Below, piece after piece: positions 1-11,268 of a DNA stretch of 64,000 nucleotides; position 1 is the first letter of the stretch, and every line of letters starts with the position of its first letter. Location: positions 186,001 to 250,000 of the forward strand of contig NZ_JAJGNI010000001.1 of assembly GCF_020781975.1 (NCBI RefSeq), given 5' to 3'. A program made the translations under genes and the position numbers. Origin of the DNA: Microbacterium schleiferi. GTDB taxonomy: Bacteria > Actinomycetota > Actinomycetes > Actinomycetales > Microbacteriaceae. The notes under the pieces were generated by a model. It was given only the letters and a program-made list of their open reading frames with translations, searched no databases and had not been told where the DNA came from.

Positions 1-39
1 GTCAGAAGACGTCACACGCGTAAGCGAAGGATTGGAACG

Positions 40-2196
40 ATGGTGGAAGCTGCAGTGACAGACACGGCATTTAAGACCGAGACCCGATTTGACGGGCTGG
101 ACTATCACGCGCTCAACGCGATGCTGAATCTGTACGGTCCGGACGGGAAGATCCAGTTCGACGCCGACAAGCGTGCTGCGCGGGAGTACTTCCTGCAGCA
201 CGTCAACCAGAACACCGTCTTCTTCCACTCGCTGAAGGAGAAGCTCGACTACCTGGTCGACAAGCAGTACTACGAGCCCGCCGTGCTCGAGAAGTACTCG
301 TTCGATTTCATCTCGTCGCTGCACGACCACGCGTTCGAGAAGAAGTTCCGCTTCGAAACCTTCCTCGGCGCGTTCAAGTACTACACGAGCTACACGCTCA
401 AGACCTTCGACGGAAAGCGCTACCTCGAGCGCTTCGAGGACCGCGTCGTGATGACCGCGCTCGGCCTTGCCGACGGCGACGAGGCTCTGGCCACCCAGCT
501 GGTAGACGAGATCATCTCGGGCCGTTTCCAGCCTGCGACCCCGACGTTCCTGAACACCGGCAAGGCCCAGCGCGGTGAGCTCGTCTCGTGCTTCCTGCTG
601 CGCATCGAAGACAACATGGAGTCGATCGCCCGCGGCATCAACTCCGCCCTACAGCTGAGCAAGCGCGGCGGCGGTGTCGCGCTGCTGCTCTCGAACATCC
701 GCGAGGCGGGTGCCCCGATCAAGCAGATCGAAAACCAGTCAAGCGGCATCATCCCCGTCATGAAGCTGCTCGAAGACAGCTTCAGCTACGCCAACCAGCT
801 CGGAGCGCGTCAGGGAGCGGGCGCGGTCTACCTGTCTGCTCACCACCCCGACATCCTGAAGTTCCTCGACACCAAGCGCGAGAACGCCGACGAGAAGATC
901 CGCATCAAGACGCTGTCGCTCGGGGTCGTCGTTCCCGACATCACGTTCGAGCTGGCCAAGAACGGCGAGGACATGTACCTCTTCTCGCCGTACGACGTCG
1001 AGCGCGTCTACGGCGTGCCGTTCGGCGACATCTCGGTCACCGAGAAGTACCGCGAGATGGTCGATGACCCGCGCATCAAGAAGAGCAAGATCAACGCGCG
1101 TGAGTTCTTCCAGACGCTCGCCGAGATCCAGTTCGAGTCGGGCTACCCGTACATCATGTTCGAGGACACCGTGAACCGGGCCAATCCCATCAAGGGCCGG
1201 ATCAACATGTCGAACCTGTGCTCCGAGATTCTGCAGGTCAACACCCCGACGACCTACAACGAGGACCTCTCGTACGACCAGATCGGCAAGGACATCTCCT
1301 GCAACCTCGGGTCGATGAACATCGCGCTGGCGATGGATGGCGGCGACCTGGGTCGCACGGTGGACACCGCCATCCGTGCGCTGACCGCAGTCAGCGACCA
1401 GAGCCACATCTCGTCGGTGCGTTCGATCGAGGATGGCAACGACCGCTCCCACGCGATCGGCCTCGGCCAGATGAACCTGCACGGCTACCTCGCTCGCGAG
1501 CACGTCCACTACGGCTCCGAAGAGGGCATCGACTTCACGAACATCTACTTCTACACGGTGCTGTTCCACGCACTGCGGGCCTCGAACAAGCTCGCCATCG
1601 AGCGGGGGACGGCTTTCGAAGGCTTCGCCGACTCGACCTACGCGTCGGGGGAGTTCTTCGACAAGTACACCGAGCAGGAGTGGGTGCCCCAGACCGAGCG
1701 GGTGCGCGAGCTGTTCGCCGGCCACCACATTCCCACGCAGGATGACTGGCGTGAGCTGAAGGCGTCGGTGCAGGCGCACGGCATCTACAACCAGAACCTG
1801 CAGGCCGTGCCCCCGACAGGCTCGATCTCGTACATCAACAACTCGACGAGCTCGATCCACCCGATCGCCTCGAAGATCGAGATCCGCAAGGAAGGCAAGC
1901 TCGGCCGCGTCTACTACCCGGCGCCGTTCATGACCAATGACAACCTGGAGTACTACCAGGATGCCTACGAGATCGGTTACGAGAAGGTCATCGACACCTA
2001 CGCCGCTGCCACGCAGCACGTCGACCAGGGCCTGTCTCTGACGTTGTTCTTCAAGGACACCGCGACCACTCGTGACATCAACCGGGCACAGATCTACGCC
2101 TGGAAGAAGGGCATCAAGACCATTTACTACATCCGTCTGCGTCAGATGGCCCTCGAGGGCACGACCGTCGATGGCTGCGTCTCGTGCATGCTCTAG
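40..2196 (+). CDS. nrdE: Class Ib ribonucleoside-diphosphate reductase, large (alpha) subunit NrdE
   Basis: This cytosolic enzyme reduces ribonucleoside diphosphates to deoxyribonucleotides together with the NrdF radical subunit. The 718-residue length is normal for NrdE. Visible landmarks are a Cys in GELVSCFLL (C184), NLCSEI carrying the radical-relay active-site Cys, PPTGSISYI in the C-terminal third, and the redox tail CVSCML (C713, C716), which in this family is re-reduced by NrdH glutaredoxin. An AAGGA element about 10 bases upstream supports the ATG start. Class Ib operons usually run nrdH-nrdI-nrdE-nrdF; H and I would lie before the window. Unusually, nrdF does not follow directly: an endonuclease gene starts 27 bases after the stop. 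Confidence 0.97.
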   Translation: MVEAAVTDTAFKTETRFDGLDYHALNAMLNLYGPDGKIQFDADKRAAREYFLQHVNQNTVFFHSLKEKLDYLVDKQYYEPAVLEKYSFDFISSLHDHAFEKKFRFETFLGAFKYYTSYTLKTFDGKRYLERFEDRVVMTALGLADGDEALATQLVDEIISGRFQPATPTFLNTGKAQRGELVSCFLLRIEDNMESIARGINSALQLSKRGGGVALLLSNIREAGAPIKQIENQSSGIIPVMKLLEDSFSYANQLGARQGAGAVYLSAHHPDILKFLDTKRENADEKIRIKTLSLGVVVPDITFELAKNGEDMYLFSPYDVERVYGVPFGDISVTEKYREMVDDPRIKKSKINAREFFQTLAEIQFESGYPYIMFEDTVNRANPIKGRINMSNLCSEILQVNTPTTYNEDLSYDQIGKDISCNLGSMNIALAMDGGDLGRTVDTAIRALTAVSDQSHISSVRSIEDGNDRSHAIGLGQMNLHGYLAREHVHYGSEEGIDFTNIYFYTVLFHALRASNKLAIERGTAFEGFADSTYASGEFFDKYTEQEWVPQTERVRELFAGHHIPTQDDWRELKASVQAHGIYNQNLQAVPPTGSISYINNSTSSIHPIASKIEIRKEGKLGRVYYPAPFMTNDNLEYYQDAYEIGYEKVIDTYAAATQHVDQGLSLTLFFKDTATTRDINRAQIYAWKKGIKTIYYIRLRQMALEGTTVDGCVSCML

Positions 2197-2223
2197 TTCT
2201 TCTGGATCGGTGAGAGGACACTG

Positions 2224-3991
<1,768 letters not shown>

Positions 3992-4097
3992 ATCCGGCTG
4001 TGGAGAAACGGTGATGTCCACAGATCCTGCGTCGGCGTCTGACGACGTCGCAGGCGCGGCATACCGTGAAGCTCACGCCGCATCGGAAGGGGACGAG

Positions 4098-4358
4098 ATG
4101 GCACAGCAGATGACCGACAGTGTGGATGCCGAGGAGCGGGCGCGTGAGCAGGCCATGGGTGAGGTGTCGGATGTGCTGACGAACCTCGACTATGCGCTCG
4201 AGCGCGCGCGTAAGGCGCTCGAGCGCATCCGCAAATCGGGTGCTCACCCGAACGCAGAGGCAGCCACGAAGGATCTGGTTGACGCACTCCAGGCCGAGCG
4301 CAAGCGGTTCGTTCAGCAGACCTACTTCAGCGTGCCGAACAAGACTCGGATGTTCTGA
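4098..4358 (+). CDS. Small conserved-looking hypothetical protein, helical
   Basis: The 86-residue product has no family I can name. It is almost entirely charged helix (ERAREQAMGEVSDVLTNL, ERARKALERIRK) and ends QQTYFSVPNKTRMF, so a small coiled-coil or helical-bundle cytosolic protein is likely. The ATG at 4098 is preferred over upstream in-frame ATGs (4011, 4014) because GGAAGGGGACGAG precedes it. The restriction-modification gene begins 3 bases after its stop, so the two may be translated together, but that does not show a shared function. Confidence 0.6.
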   Translation: MAQQMTDSVDAEERAREQAMGEVSDVLTNLDYALERARKALERIRKSGAHPNAEAATKDLVDALQAERKRFVQQTYFSVPNKTRMF

Positions 4359-4361
4359 GCG

Positions 4362-7127
4362 GTGGCGGATGCGGTCCGCAGCGGCGCGGAGCTTCAGCGA
4401 GCACTTACCGAGTTCGTGCGTCGATGGTCGGGGTATTCCGGCTCGGAGCGGGCAGAGGCTCAGACCTTTCTGAACGAGTTGTTCGCTGCGTACGGCTCGG
4501 ATCGCCAGTCCGTTGGTGCGCGGTTCGAAGATTTTCGCAGTTCTGCGGGCTTCATGGACCTGCACTGGCCGGGCATCATGATCGTCGAGATGAAGGCTCC
4601 CGGCATCGCCCTGGAGAAAGCCGCCGATCAACGCGATCGGTACTGGCGCGAGTCGAGTGATCCCGCCACCGACACGCCGGCTGCCCGGTGGGTCGTGCTC
4701 TGCAACTTCCAGGAGTTCGAAATCTGGGAGCCGGGTCGTTTCCCGAACCGACCGCGTTCGCGGTTCACGCTCGCGGAGCTTCCCGAGCACTACGACGCCC
4801 TGCTGTTCCTCCAAAACGAGTCGTTGGAGCCGGTCTTCAGCGAGCATCGACGTGAACTGACCGAGGATGCCGCGCGTCACGTCGCAGAGCTCTATCGCTC
4901 GATGCTCGACCGATCGGCGGCCCCGGTCGATGAGATCCAGCGCTTCACCATGCAGTTGGTCTGGTGTCTCTTCGCTGAAGATCTCGGGATGCTCGAGGGG
5001 TATCCGCTGCAGGCGACCGTCGAGGCGCTGCTCAAGGAAGACGATCCCGACTCCGCGAAGGAGATCGGCTATCTTTTCCAGCTGCTCAATCAAAAAGGCG
5101 ACCACAACCGGAAGGGTCGCTTCGCGGGTACGCGATACGTCAACGGTGACCTGTTCGCCAGGCCTGCCGCCGTCTACCTTGATCGAGCGGAACTTCTTCA
5201 TCTGAAGCAGGCCGCCGAGTTCAACTGGCGCGAGGTCAACCCGACAATCTTCGGTTCGCTCCTCGAAGGAGTGCTCGGCGATGACCGCCGCTCCGAGATC
5301 GGCGCGCACTACACGCACGAGGCCGACATCATGAAGATCGTTGCGCCGACGATCGTGCGCCCCTGGCGTGAGCGGATCGAGACGACCGCGTCGGTGACGG
5401 AGGCGGTCGCGCTTCTGGACGAGCTATGCGCCTTCCGCGTTCTTGATCCCGCCTGCGGGTGCGGCAACTTCTTGTACGTCGCGTATCGCGAGCTGCGCGG
5501 ACTCGAATTCGATCTCAAGCAGCGCATCAATCGCCTCGCCGCCGAAACCGGTGCCCCGCCTCCCACCGGCACGCTGCCCTTCTACCCGCTGTCGAACCTC
5601 TTCGGCATCGACATCGAGCGGGTCGCCGTCATGATCGCGAGGGTCACGCTCTGGATGGGGCACCGGCAGATGATCGAACGGTACGGCGAGGCTGAGCCCG
5701 TGCTGCCGCTCGTCGACCTCTCCCGCATCGCGCAGGCCGACGCGCTGCAGACCGACTGGCCCGAGGTGGATGCGATCATCGGCAACCCGCCGTTTCTGGG
5801 AGCTAAGCTCTTACGCCCCAGCCTTGGTGACGACTACGTGGATTGGCTCGTCCGTCAGTTCGGCGTTGGGGTCAAGGATCTCTGCGTGTACTGGTTCCGG
5901 CGCGCTCACGAGCATCTTCAGCCTGAACAGCGGGCGGGACTCGTGGGAACGAACTCGATCAGCCAGACAACCGGACGTCTGGCATCGCTTGCCTACATTG
6001 CCTCGACTGGTGGGGTGATCACCGATGCGGTCTCCTCGCAGAAGTGGCCGGGGGACGCGAAAGTCCACGTCAGTATCGTGAATTGGGTGAAATCGCCGTC
6101 TCGGAACCCTACAGATTTCACCCTTGACGACCAGGTCGTATCTGGGATCGCACCGAACCTGCGCGCCGGTGACGCGGCAGGTCTCGAGGTCGGCTCGATC
6201 GCTGAGAACAGAGGGCGTTGCTTTGCCGGAGTAGTTCCGCAGGGCAAGGGATTCCTCCTTGACGACTCGGTGGCGAGCGCGCTCTTGGCTTCGGATGACG
6301 CCGCCTACGAGCAGGTCGTTCGTCGATTCCTTACGGGCGCCGACATCGCGGAAGACGTCAGGCAGGCACCGTCTCGATGGGTCATCGACTTCGGTTCTCT
6401 GCCACTCGAGCGCGCTCTCACCTTTCCCGCCGCTGTCGACATCCTCCGCTCGTCGGTCAAGATCGAGCGCGAGACTTCGACAAACCGTGCCGTCGAACGT
6501 CGATGGTGGCTCTTTGGTCGACGTGTGGAGGACATGCGGGCGGCGATTGCACCGCTTCGTAGATACGCCGCGGCGGCGGCAACGGGCAAGCGACTGCTGC
6601 TTGCCTGGGCAGAACGGACGGTGGTTCCGAACAACGCGGTCGTCGTGTTCGCGTTCGATGATGATTACTCAATGGGCGTCCTGCTATCCAGCGCACACGA
6701 AGCATGGGCGAGGGCGCAATCTTCGACACTCGAGACGCGCCTCCGCTACACGAACGCCGCTGTGTTCGATACCTTCCCGTGGCCGGATCCCGTCACGCCC
6801 GAGCAGCGGGAGGCGATTGCTGCCGCATCCCGCGCGCTCTACGACCGTCGAAGCGAACTCTGTATCGATCACAGCATGGGCCTCACGAAGCTGTACAACC
6901 TCATGGATGAGGGTGGTTTCGCCGATCTCGCCGCCCTCCACCGCAGCCTCGATGAGGCTGTCGCCGCTGCGTACGGGTGGCCGAAGTCGGTGGCGCAGGA
7001 CCCCGAGCAGATCGTGAGCCGACTCACCGCGCTCAACCGTGAGATTGTCGAGGGAGGCCGGACATACGATCCGTTCGCTGGCGCCGCCGCCGACCGAGCC
7101 GGAGAGCTGAGGGCTGGAACCTCTTGA
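4362..7127 (+). CDS. MmeI-type (Type IIL) single-chain restriction enzyme / adenine methyltransferase
   Basis: At 921 residues it has the size and layout of MmeI, in which one polypeptide both cuts DNA and methylates adenine for self-protection. The N-terminal nuclease motif is D66-x9-E76-M-K78, the exact D-X9-ExK spacing of that family. A helical connector follows, then the conserved GAHYTHEADIMKIV (314-327), methyltransferase motif I DPACGCGNF (362-370) and motif IV NPPF (475-478). The remaining 440 residues would be the target-recognition domain and C-terminal helices. No separate specificity or methylase gene is needed or seen. GTG start, 3 bases after the preceding stop. All catalytic motifs look intact, so it is probably active; the recognised sequence cannot be read from this. 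Confidence 0.9.
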   Translation: MADAVRSGAELQRALTEFVRRWSGYSGSERAEAQTFLNELFAAYGSDRQSVGARFEDFRSSAGFMDLHWPGIMIVEMKAPGIALEKAADQRDRYWRESSDPATDTPAARWVVLCNFQEFEIWEPGRFPNRPRSRFTLAELPEHYDALLFLQNESLEPVFSEHRRELTEDAARHVAELYRSMLDRSAAPVDEIQRFTMQLVWCLFAEDLGMLEGYPLQATVEALLKEDDPDSAKEIGYLFQLLNQKGDHNRKGRFAGTRYVNGDLFARPAAVYLDRAELLHLKQAAEFNWREVNPTIFGSLLEGVLGDDRRSEIGAHYTHEADIMKIVAPTIVRPWRERIETTASVTEAVALLDELCAFRVLDPACGCGNFLYVAYRELRGLEFDLKQRINRLAAETGAPPPTGTLPFYPLSNLFGIDIERVAVMIARVTLWMGHRQMIERYGEAEPVLPLVDLSRIAQADALQTDWPEVDAIIGNPPFLGAKLLRPSLGDDYVDWLVRQFGVGVKDLCVYWFRRAHEHLQPEQRAGLVGTNSISQTTGRLASLAYIASTGGVITDAVSSQKWPGDAKVHVSIVNWVKSPSRNPTDFTLDDQVVSGIAPNLRAGDAAGLEVGSIAENRGRCFAGVVPQGKGFLLDDSVASALLASDDAAYEQVVRRFLTGADIAEDVRQAPSRWVIDFGSLPLERALTFPAAVDILRSSVKIERETSTNRAVERRWWLFGRRVEDMRAAIAPLRRYAAAAATGKRLLLAWAERTVVPNNAVVVFAFDDDYSMGVLLSSAHEAWARAQSSTLETRLRYTNAAVFDTFPWPDPVTPEQREAIAAASRALYDRRSELCIDHSMGLTKLYNLMDEGGFADLAALHRSLDEAVAAAYGWPKSVAQDPEQIVSRLTALNREIVEGGRTYDPFAGAAADRAGELRAGTS

Positions 7128-7136
7128 GGCGGCCAC

Positions 7137-8267
7137 TCAGCGACGTGTCGAGGCCGTGACCGTGAACTTCGGGGTGCGGGCGATCTGACGGGTCGGGCCG
7201 ACGAGTTTCTCGAGCGACGGGCGGTAGCGGAGGACCGAATTCCAGACGGTCCACAGTTCGCCACCCGGGCGCAGCACGCGAGCTGCATCGGCGAACAGGT
7301 GCCGGGCGATCGTCTCGTCGATCGCAGCACCCCGGTGAAACGGCGGGTTCAGTGCGATGAACGACGCGCTCGCGGCAGGAAGGCTCGCCAGCGCGTCATC
7401 GCGAGCCACTGTCATCCGGTCGGCGATTCCGTTGGCGGCGGCGGTCGCCCGAGCCGATGCGACGGCGGCGGCCGACTCGTCCGACGCGTAGACACGCAGC
7501 CCCGGATGCCGCAGAGCGAGGGTCGCAGCGACGATGCCGTTCCCGCACGCCAGATCAACCGCCGGATCGTCCGCGTGCCCGGGAATCGTGTCTGGCAGGT
7601 TATCGATCAACAGGCGCGTTCCGATGTCAAGCGCTGCCCCGGCGAACACGCCGCCGAAGGCGCGGACCTCGACATCCGTGTCACCGATGCGCAGCCGCGC
7701 CGCGGACGGCTCGGGATCCCGACCGTCGTGGGGACCGTGCGCGATAAGCACCCGCGACTTCTGGCGGGCGAGCGAGACATCCACGGTGTCGAAGTGCTCG
7801 CGCAGCACGTCGTTCATGCCGAGGCTCATGTGTTTGATCCGCCCGCCCGCGAACACAACGACATCGGGCGCGGCGTGCGCGGCGATCAGCCCCGCGATGT
7901 CGCGGAGCGCCTCGAGCGACCGGGGGAGCCGCACGAGCACGACACGAGCATCGCGCACCAGCTCCGGATCGAGAGGGAGCGAGGCGACGGATGCTTCGAG
8001 CCCGGTCGACCGCGCGTTGGCAGCCAGCGCGCGCTCGCCGCCGAGGGAGTCCTGATGAACGCGGACGACACCATCGCTGGCATCGCTCGCGCACGCGAGG
8101 GCCAGGGCGCCGAACGTGTCGCCGATGACGGCGATCTCGCGCCGCGCAACGCCTTGTCGCGCCTCCGCTGATTCGTCGAGCAGCAGCCGATCCGCCGCAT
8201 CGTGTGCGCGGCTATCCGGGTCGCCAGCGTCGGGATACGGGCGAAGAGTGTCGAGGTCGAGAGTCAC
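7137..8267 (-). CDS. RsmC/RlmG-type rRNA guanine-N2 methyltransferase
   Basis: This is a class I SAM-dependent methyltransferase of the duplicated RsmC/RlmG family, which methylates a guanine N2 in 16S or 23S rRNA. The C-terminal half carries motif I (VDLACGNGIVAATLAL) and the N2-methylase motif NPPFHRG; the N-terminal half is the degenerate copy without these residues, as usual in the family. The GTG at 8267 is chosen because TAGCGT ends 7 bases before it, matching the leaderless promoter pattern used elsewhere in the window; GTG at 8276 is the alternative. The gene converges on the restriction enzyme with a 9-base gap. Which rRNA is the target is not decided by the sequence. Confidence 0.85.
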   Translation of the reverse strand: MTLDLDTLRPYPDAGDPDSRAHDAADRLLLDESAEARQGVARREIAVIGDTFGALALACASDASDGVVRVHQDSLGGERALAANARSTGLEASVASLPLDPELVRDARVVLVRLPRSLEALRDIAGLIAAHAAPDVVVFAGGRIKHMSLGMNDVLREHFDTVDVSLARQKSRVLIAHGPHDGRDPEPSAARLRIGDTDVEVRAFGGVFAGAALDIGTRLLIDNLPDTIPGHADDPAVDLACGNGIVAATLALRHPGLRVYASDESAAAVASARATAAANGIADRMTVARDDALASLPAASASFIALNPPFHRGAAIDETIARHLFADAARVLRPGGELWTVWNSVLRYRPSLEKLVGPTRQIARTPKFTVTASTRR

Positions 8268-8274
8268 TGGATCC

Positions 8275-8280
8275 ACGCTA
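8275..8280 (-). promoter_or_regulatory. Putative -10 of a leaderless rsmC-like transcript
   Basis: TAGCGT read on the minus strand lies 7 bases before GTG 8267, and there is no Shine-Dalgarno. Confidence 0.45.
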
Positions 8281-8299
8281 TCCCGCGCCACGACCGCTC

Positions 8300-8551
8300 T
8301 CAGCTCTTCGCGAGCGCAGCCTTCGTATATGCCACCACCGCGTTCGCGTGGCCGTGACCCGGCCCGTGCTCCGACTTGAGGACATCGACCACAGCCATGT
8401 GGGTGCCGCCGGCATCGAGCCGCTCGACGGCGATGTCGATCCACTCCTGCACGGGACGGCCATAGGTCTTCTCGATGCTCGGGAAGTACGACGCCGGTCC
8501 TTTCGGCTTGTCGACGCCGGAAAGATCGGGGGCGAGCACGCGCGAGGTCAT
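8300..8551 (-). CDS. DUF4287 domain protein
   Basis: The 83-residue product has the DUF4287 pattern: KGPASYFPSIEKTYGRPVQ near residues 16-34, then a W-containing helix, and HGPGHGHANAVVAYTK near the end. The domain occurs alone in many actinobacteria and its function is unknown. The ATG at 8551 follows TACTGT by 6 bases, the leaderless spacing. It lies upstream of the RsmC-like gene on the same strand with a 32-base gap, in which that gene appears to have its own promoter. Confidence 0.75.
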   Translation of the reverse strand: MTSRVLAPDLSGVDKPKGPASYFPSIEKTYGRPVQEWIDIAVERLDAGGTHMAVVDVLKSEHGPGHGHANAVVAYTKAALAKS

Positions 8552-8557
8552 GGCACG

Positions 8558-8563
8558 ACAGTA
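8558..8563 (-). promoter_or_regulatory. Putative -10 of a leaderless DUF4287 transcript
   Basis: TACTGT read on the minus strand lies 6 bases before ATG 8551, with no ribosome binding site. Confidence 0.5.
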
Positions 8564-8637
8564 GCGCCCGTCCCCGACATCGTGGTTGTCGCGCATGCCA
8601 GAGTGGGTTCGTCCGCAACAGCACTGGAGGATCACCG

Positions 8638-9954
8638 ATGCCGGTTCAGGATGACTACCGCCGCAAGCTCGTGTCGGCAGCGGATGCCGCGGCATCCGTC
8701 CCCTCGGGAGTCCAGGTGCTTGTCGCGATGGGTCTGGGGGCGCCACCGGCAGTGCTCGCAGCTCTCGCCGATCGCGTACGCGCCGACGAGCTGCTCGATC
8801 TCGACCTCTACTACGGCATGGGCGGCGATGCGATCGGTGACACGATCCTGCAGCCGGGGGTCATCGAGAAGCTCCGTGCCCATACGTTCTTCGTCGCCGG
8901 GCGCGATCACCACATCATCGCCGACCCTGCCCGGGCCGACCGCGAAACCCTCGACTTCATTCCGGTCAACTTCTCGAACCTGCCGCGCGTGATCCGCGAA
9001 CACCTCGACGTCGACACGTTCCTGGTGCAGGTCAGCCCGATGGACGCGAGCGGTCACTTCTCGTTCGGCGTCGTGAACGACTACGCGAGCGTCGCGGCGC
9101 GCGCCTGTCGCCGCCTGATCGTCGAGGTGAACCCCAACATGCCGCGCGTGTTCGGTGATTCCCTCCTCCACATCGATGAAGTGGACGCGATCGTCGAGCA
9201 TGCCTCGCCCCTCCCCGAGGTCGCGGAGGCGCCTCCGACGGATGCCGACCTCGGTATCGCGGCGCACGTCGCGGCCCACATTCCCGACGGCGCGACGCTG
9301 CAGATCGGTGCTGGCCGGGTTCCCGCTGCCGTCGCTGCGGCGCTCGGCGACCACCGGGATCTCGGCATCCATTCCGCGCTCTTCTCCTCGGCGTTCGTGC
9401 CCCTGATCGAGTCGGGCGTCATCACAGGGCAGCGCAAGACCCTGCATCCGCGGCGACACGTCTGGACCTCGGCGGTCGGGGATGCCCACACCTACGCGTT
9501 CATGAACGACAACCCGTCGATGGTGAGTTTCCCGGCCGACTACGTCAACGATCCGCAGGTGATTTCACGCAACGACGCCATGATTTCGGTGAACGCAGCG
9601 ATTCAGGTCGATCTCTACGGGCAGGTCAACGCCGAGATGATCGCGGGCGTGCAGTATTCCGGGTCGGGCGGTCAGTTCGATTTCGTGACCGGAGCAGCCA
9701 AGTCACGAGGCGGCAAGTCCTTCGTGGTTCTCCCGGCCACAGCGAAGGGTGGTGCGATCTCGACGATCGTGCCGCGGGTCGACATCGTCACCGACGAGCG
9801 TATGGATGTCGAGCACGTCGTGACCGAGCACGGCATGGTGAATCTGCGGGGGCTCTCGACGCAGGAGCGGGCTCTTGCCCTGATCTCGCTTGCCGATGAC
9901 GCTCACAAGGATGCGCTCGTCGAAGCGGCACGTGCCCAGCGTCTCATCGCCTGA
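8638..9954 (+). CDS. Acetyl-CoA hydrolase/transferase family protein with an altered active site
   Basis: The 438-residue protein matches the family of 4-hydroxybutyrate/acetate CoA-transferases: VSPMDASGHFSFG (132-144), GAGRVPAAVAAAL (225-237), SVNAAIQVDLYGQVNAE, GGKSFVVLPATAKGG and VVTEHGMVNLRG. These normally move CoA between carboxylic acids through a glutamyl-CoA intermediate. The stretch that usually reads GIHSEM or GIHTEM here reads GIHSALF, so Ala247 stands where the catalytic Glu is expected. The fold is therefore secure but ordinary CoA-transferase chemistry is doubtful. GGAGG lies 8 bases before the ATG. The gene stands alone; the neighbours do not point to a substrate. Confidence 0.85.
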   Translation: MPVQDDYRRKLVSAADAAASVPSGVQVLVAMGLGAPPAVLAALADRVRADELLDLDLYYGMGGDAIGDTILQPGVIEKLRAHTFFVAGRDHHIIADPARADRETLDFIPVNFSNLPRVIREHLDVDTFLVQVSPMDASGHFSFGVVNDYASVAARACRRLIVEVNPNMPRVFGDSLLHIDEVDAIVEHASPLPEVAEAPPTDADLGIAAHVAAHIPDGATLQIGAGRVPAAVAAALGDHRDLGIHSALFSSAFVPLIESGVITGQRKTLHPRRHVWTSAVGDAHTYAFMNDNPSMVSFPADYVNDPQVISRNDAMISVNAAIQVDLYGQVNAEMIAGVQYSGSGGQFDFVTGAAKSRGGKSFVVLPATAKGGAISTIVPRVDIVTDERMDVEHVVTEHGMVNLRGLSTQERALALISLADDAHKDALVEAARAQRLIA

Positions 9955-9976
9955 GGCGCTCCCCGGCCCTGGATCC

Positions 9977-10216
9977 CTATCGGTGATGCCGATGCCCCGA
10001 GCCTGACGCAACCGGGTGCGGACCGGTCGAGGTCGGGACGGGCAGCGAGAAGAAAGAGTGAATCTCTTCGAGCACACCGGTGAGGCGCTCTACGGCTGAC
10101 TGGAGACTGTCGATCGCGTGGAGGGTGGGGTCGTCGGGGTAGCTCTGCTGGGCCTCGTGAAGCTCCGCGAGGGCCCGGCTGAGGTCCTTTCGGATTTCGT
10201 ACAGCGAGGTGTCCAT
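9977..10216 (-). CDS. Small hypothetical protein with a His-rich tail
   Basis: The 79-residue product begins MDTSLYEIRKDLSRALAELH, a long amphipathic helix, followed by a second helix and a Pro/Ser/Gly/His tail ending SGHRHHR. I do not recognise a family. It is probably a small cytosolic helical protein. It converges on the CoA-transferase gene and is divergent from the MarR gene; a 20-base inverted repeat lies 18 bases upstream of its start, so it may share control with that regulator. Confidence 0.5.
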   Translation of the reverse strand: MDTSLYEIRKDLSRALAELHEAQQSYPDDPTLHAIDSLQSAVERLTGVLEEIHSFFSLPVPTSTGPHPVASGSGHRHHR

Positions 10217-10234
10217 TTCCCGATGATGACATGA

Positions 10235-10254
10235 CCTACGCGAGGTTGCGTAGG
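10235..10254. promoter_or_regulatory. Inverted repeat in the divergent gap before MarR; possible operator
   Basis: CCTACGC - 6 bases - GCGTAGG is a perfect 7-base inverted repeat. Its size suits a MarR-family dimer and it lies between the divergent small gene and the MarR gene. Binding is inferred only from position. Confidence 0.4.
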
Positions 10255-10367
10255 GACCTTTTTCCCGGTCATTGCCGCTGACTTCTTTATCCACGACGGT
10301 CTGTCCGGTGAGTTCGGGAGGGCGCGGGCTACGATGAAGGATCTGGCGTCCCGCAAAAGGAGATCCC

Positions 10368-10811
10368 GTGGCAGCTCAGCAACGACGGTTCAGCCCGGTC
10401 ATCGCGCTGCTGACGATGTCGAGCATCTGGGAGGCGCAGCTCGGGGCGGTTCTGAAGGATCTGGGACTGACCACGCGCAAGTATGCCCTGCTCGGCCACA
10501 TCTACGGGATGCCGGGCATCTCGTTCAGTGAACTCGCACGCCGCTCCCAGATCACCGTCCAGACCGCGCACACTGCCGTGCGCACCCTCGTCGACGAAGG
10601 ATTCGTGCACGATTCGACAGCTCACGCCGGTTCGGCGTCCGAGCTGCGCGTCACAGAGAAGGGCGACTGGGCCCTGACCGAAGCCGAAAAGCGGCTGCGT
10701 GCTCTCGACCGTGAACTGTCGAAGGGTGCGCCAGAGTTGTCGCAGGCCCTGCGTGGCCTGCACGAGGAACCCGTCGAGGTTCACCCGGCTGCGGGCCGCC
10801 GCACGGCATGA
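10368..10811 (+). CDS. MarR family transcriptional regulator
   Basis: The 147-residue protein is a winged-helix regulator. Helix-turn-helix residues lie in ISFSELARRSQITVQTAHTA (about 58-77), followed by a wing reading LVDEGFVHDSTAHAGSASELRVTEKG. GTG start with AAAAGGAGA 6 bases upstream. The stop overlaps the start of the first DoxX-like gene by 4 bases (ATGA), so the regulator and that membrane protein form an operon. Members of this family usually bind palindromes near their own gene and respond to small aromatic or oxidising molecules; the ligand is unknown. Confidence 0.85.
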   Translation: MAAQQRRFSPVIALLTMSSIWEAQLGAVLKDLGLTTRKYALLGHIYGMPGISFSELARRSQITVQTAHTAVRTLVDEGFVHDSTAHAGSASELRVTEKGDWALTEAEKRLRALDRELSKGAPELSQALRGLHEEPVEVHPAAGRRTA

Positions 10812-11194
10812 GGGTGCTTCGCTGGCTCCTCGCCGCCCTCCTGGTAGCGGCGGGGGTGTCACATCTGACGTGGGGGAGACGCGGCTACCGCATCGTGGTG
10901 CCGGACTGGGCGACACGGATGCTGCATACCGACAAGGATGCGGTCGTCGTCGGCTCCGGCGCCGTCGAGATCATGCTCGGCGCGGGCCTGGTTGCGCTGC
11001 CGCGCGAGCGCACGCGACTCGGCGCAGCCGTCGCAGTGTTCTTCATCGCGGTGTTCCCGGGCAACGTGCACCAGTGGCAGACGGGTCGGTCTGCGCCGCT
11101 GCTCGACACGGATACCCGCCGCTTTGTGCGGCTCTTGCTGCAGCCGCTGCTGGTGGTCTGGGCGCTCGCCGTCGCCCTGTCTCCCCAGCGGTAA
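10808..11194 (+). CDS. DoxX-like small integral membrane protein
   Basis: The 128-residue product has four hydrophobic segments (about residues 4-20, 45-62, 71-88 and 108-124) separated by short loops, the layout of DoxX-like proteins. Characteristic local motifs are GVSHLTW, VVGSGAVEIMLGAGLVALP and FPGNVHQW. DoxX-like proteins have been linked to thiol or oxidative stress responses, but no function can be assigned here. It overlaps the MarR stop by 4 bases. A second copy of the same protein type begins 75 bases downstream. Confidence 0.7.
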   Translation: MRVLRWLLAALLVAAGVSHLTWGRRGYRIVVPDWATRMLHTDKDAVVVGSGAVEIMLGAGLVALPRERTRLGAAVAVFFIAVFPGNVHQWQTGRSAPLLDTDTRRFVRLLLQPLLVVWALAVALSPQR

Positions 11195-11268
11195 CGACCC
11201 GCGCCGGCCTCGGCTGAGCGTCCGTCTACAACGTTGACTTTCCCGGTTCGGGAGGTTTGGCTGGGCGC

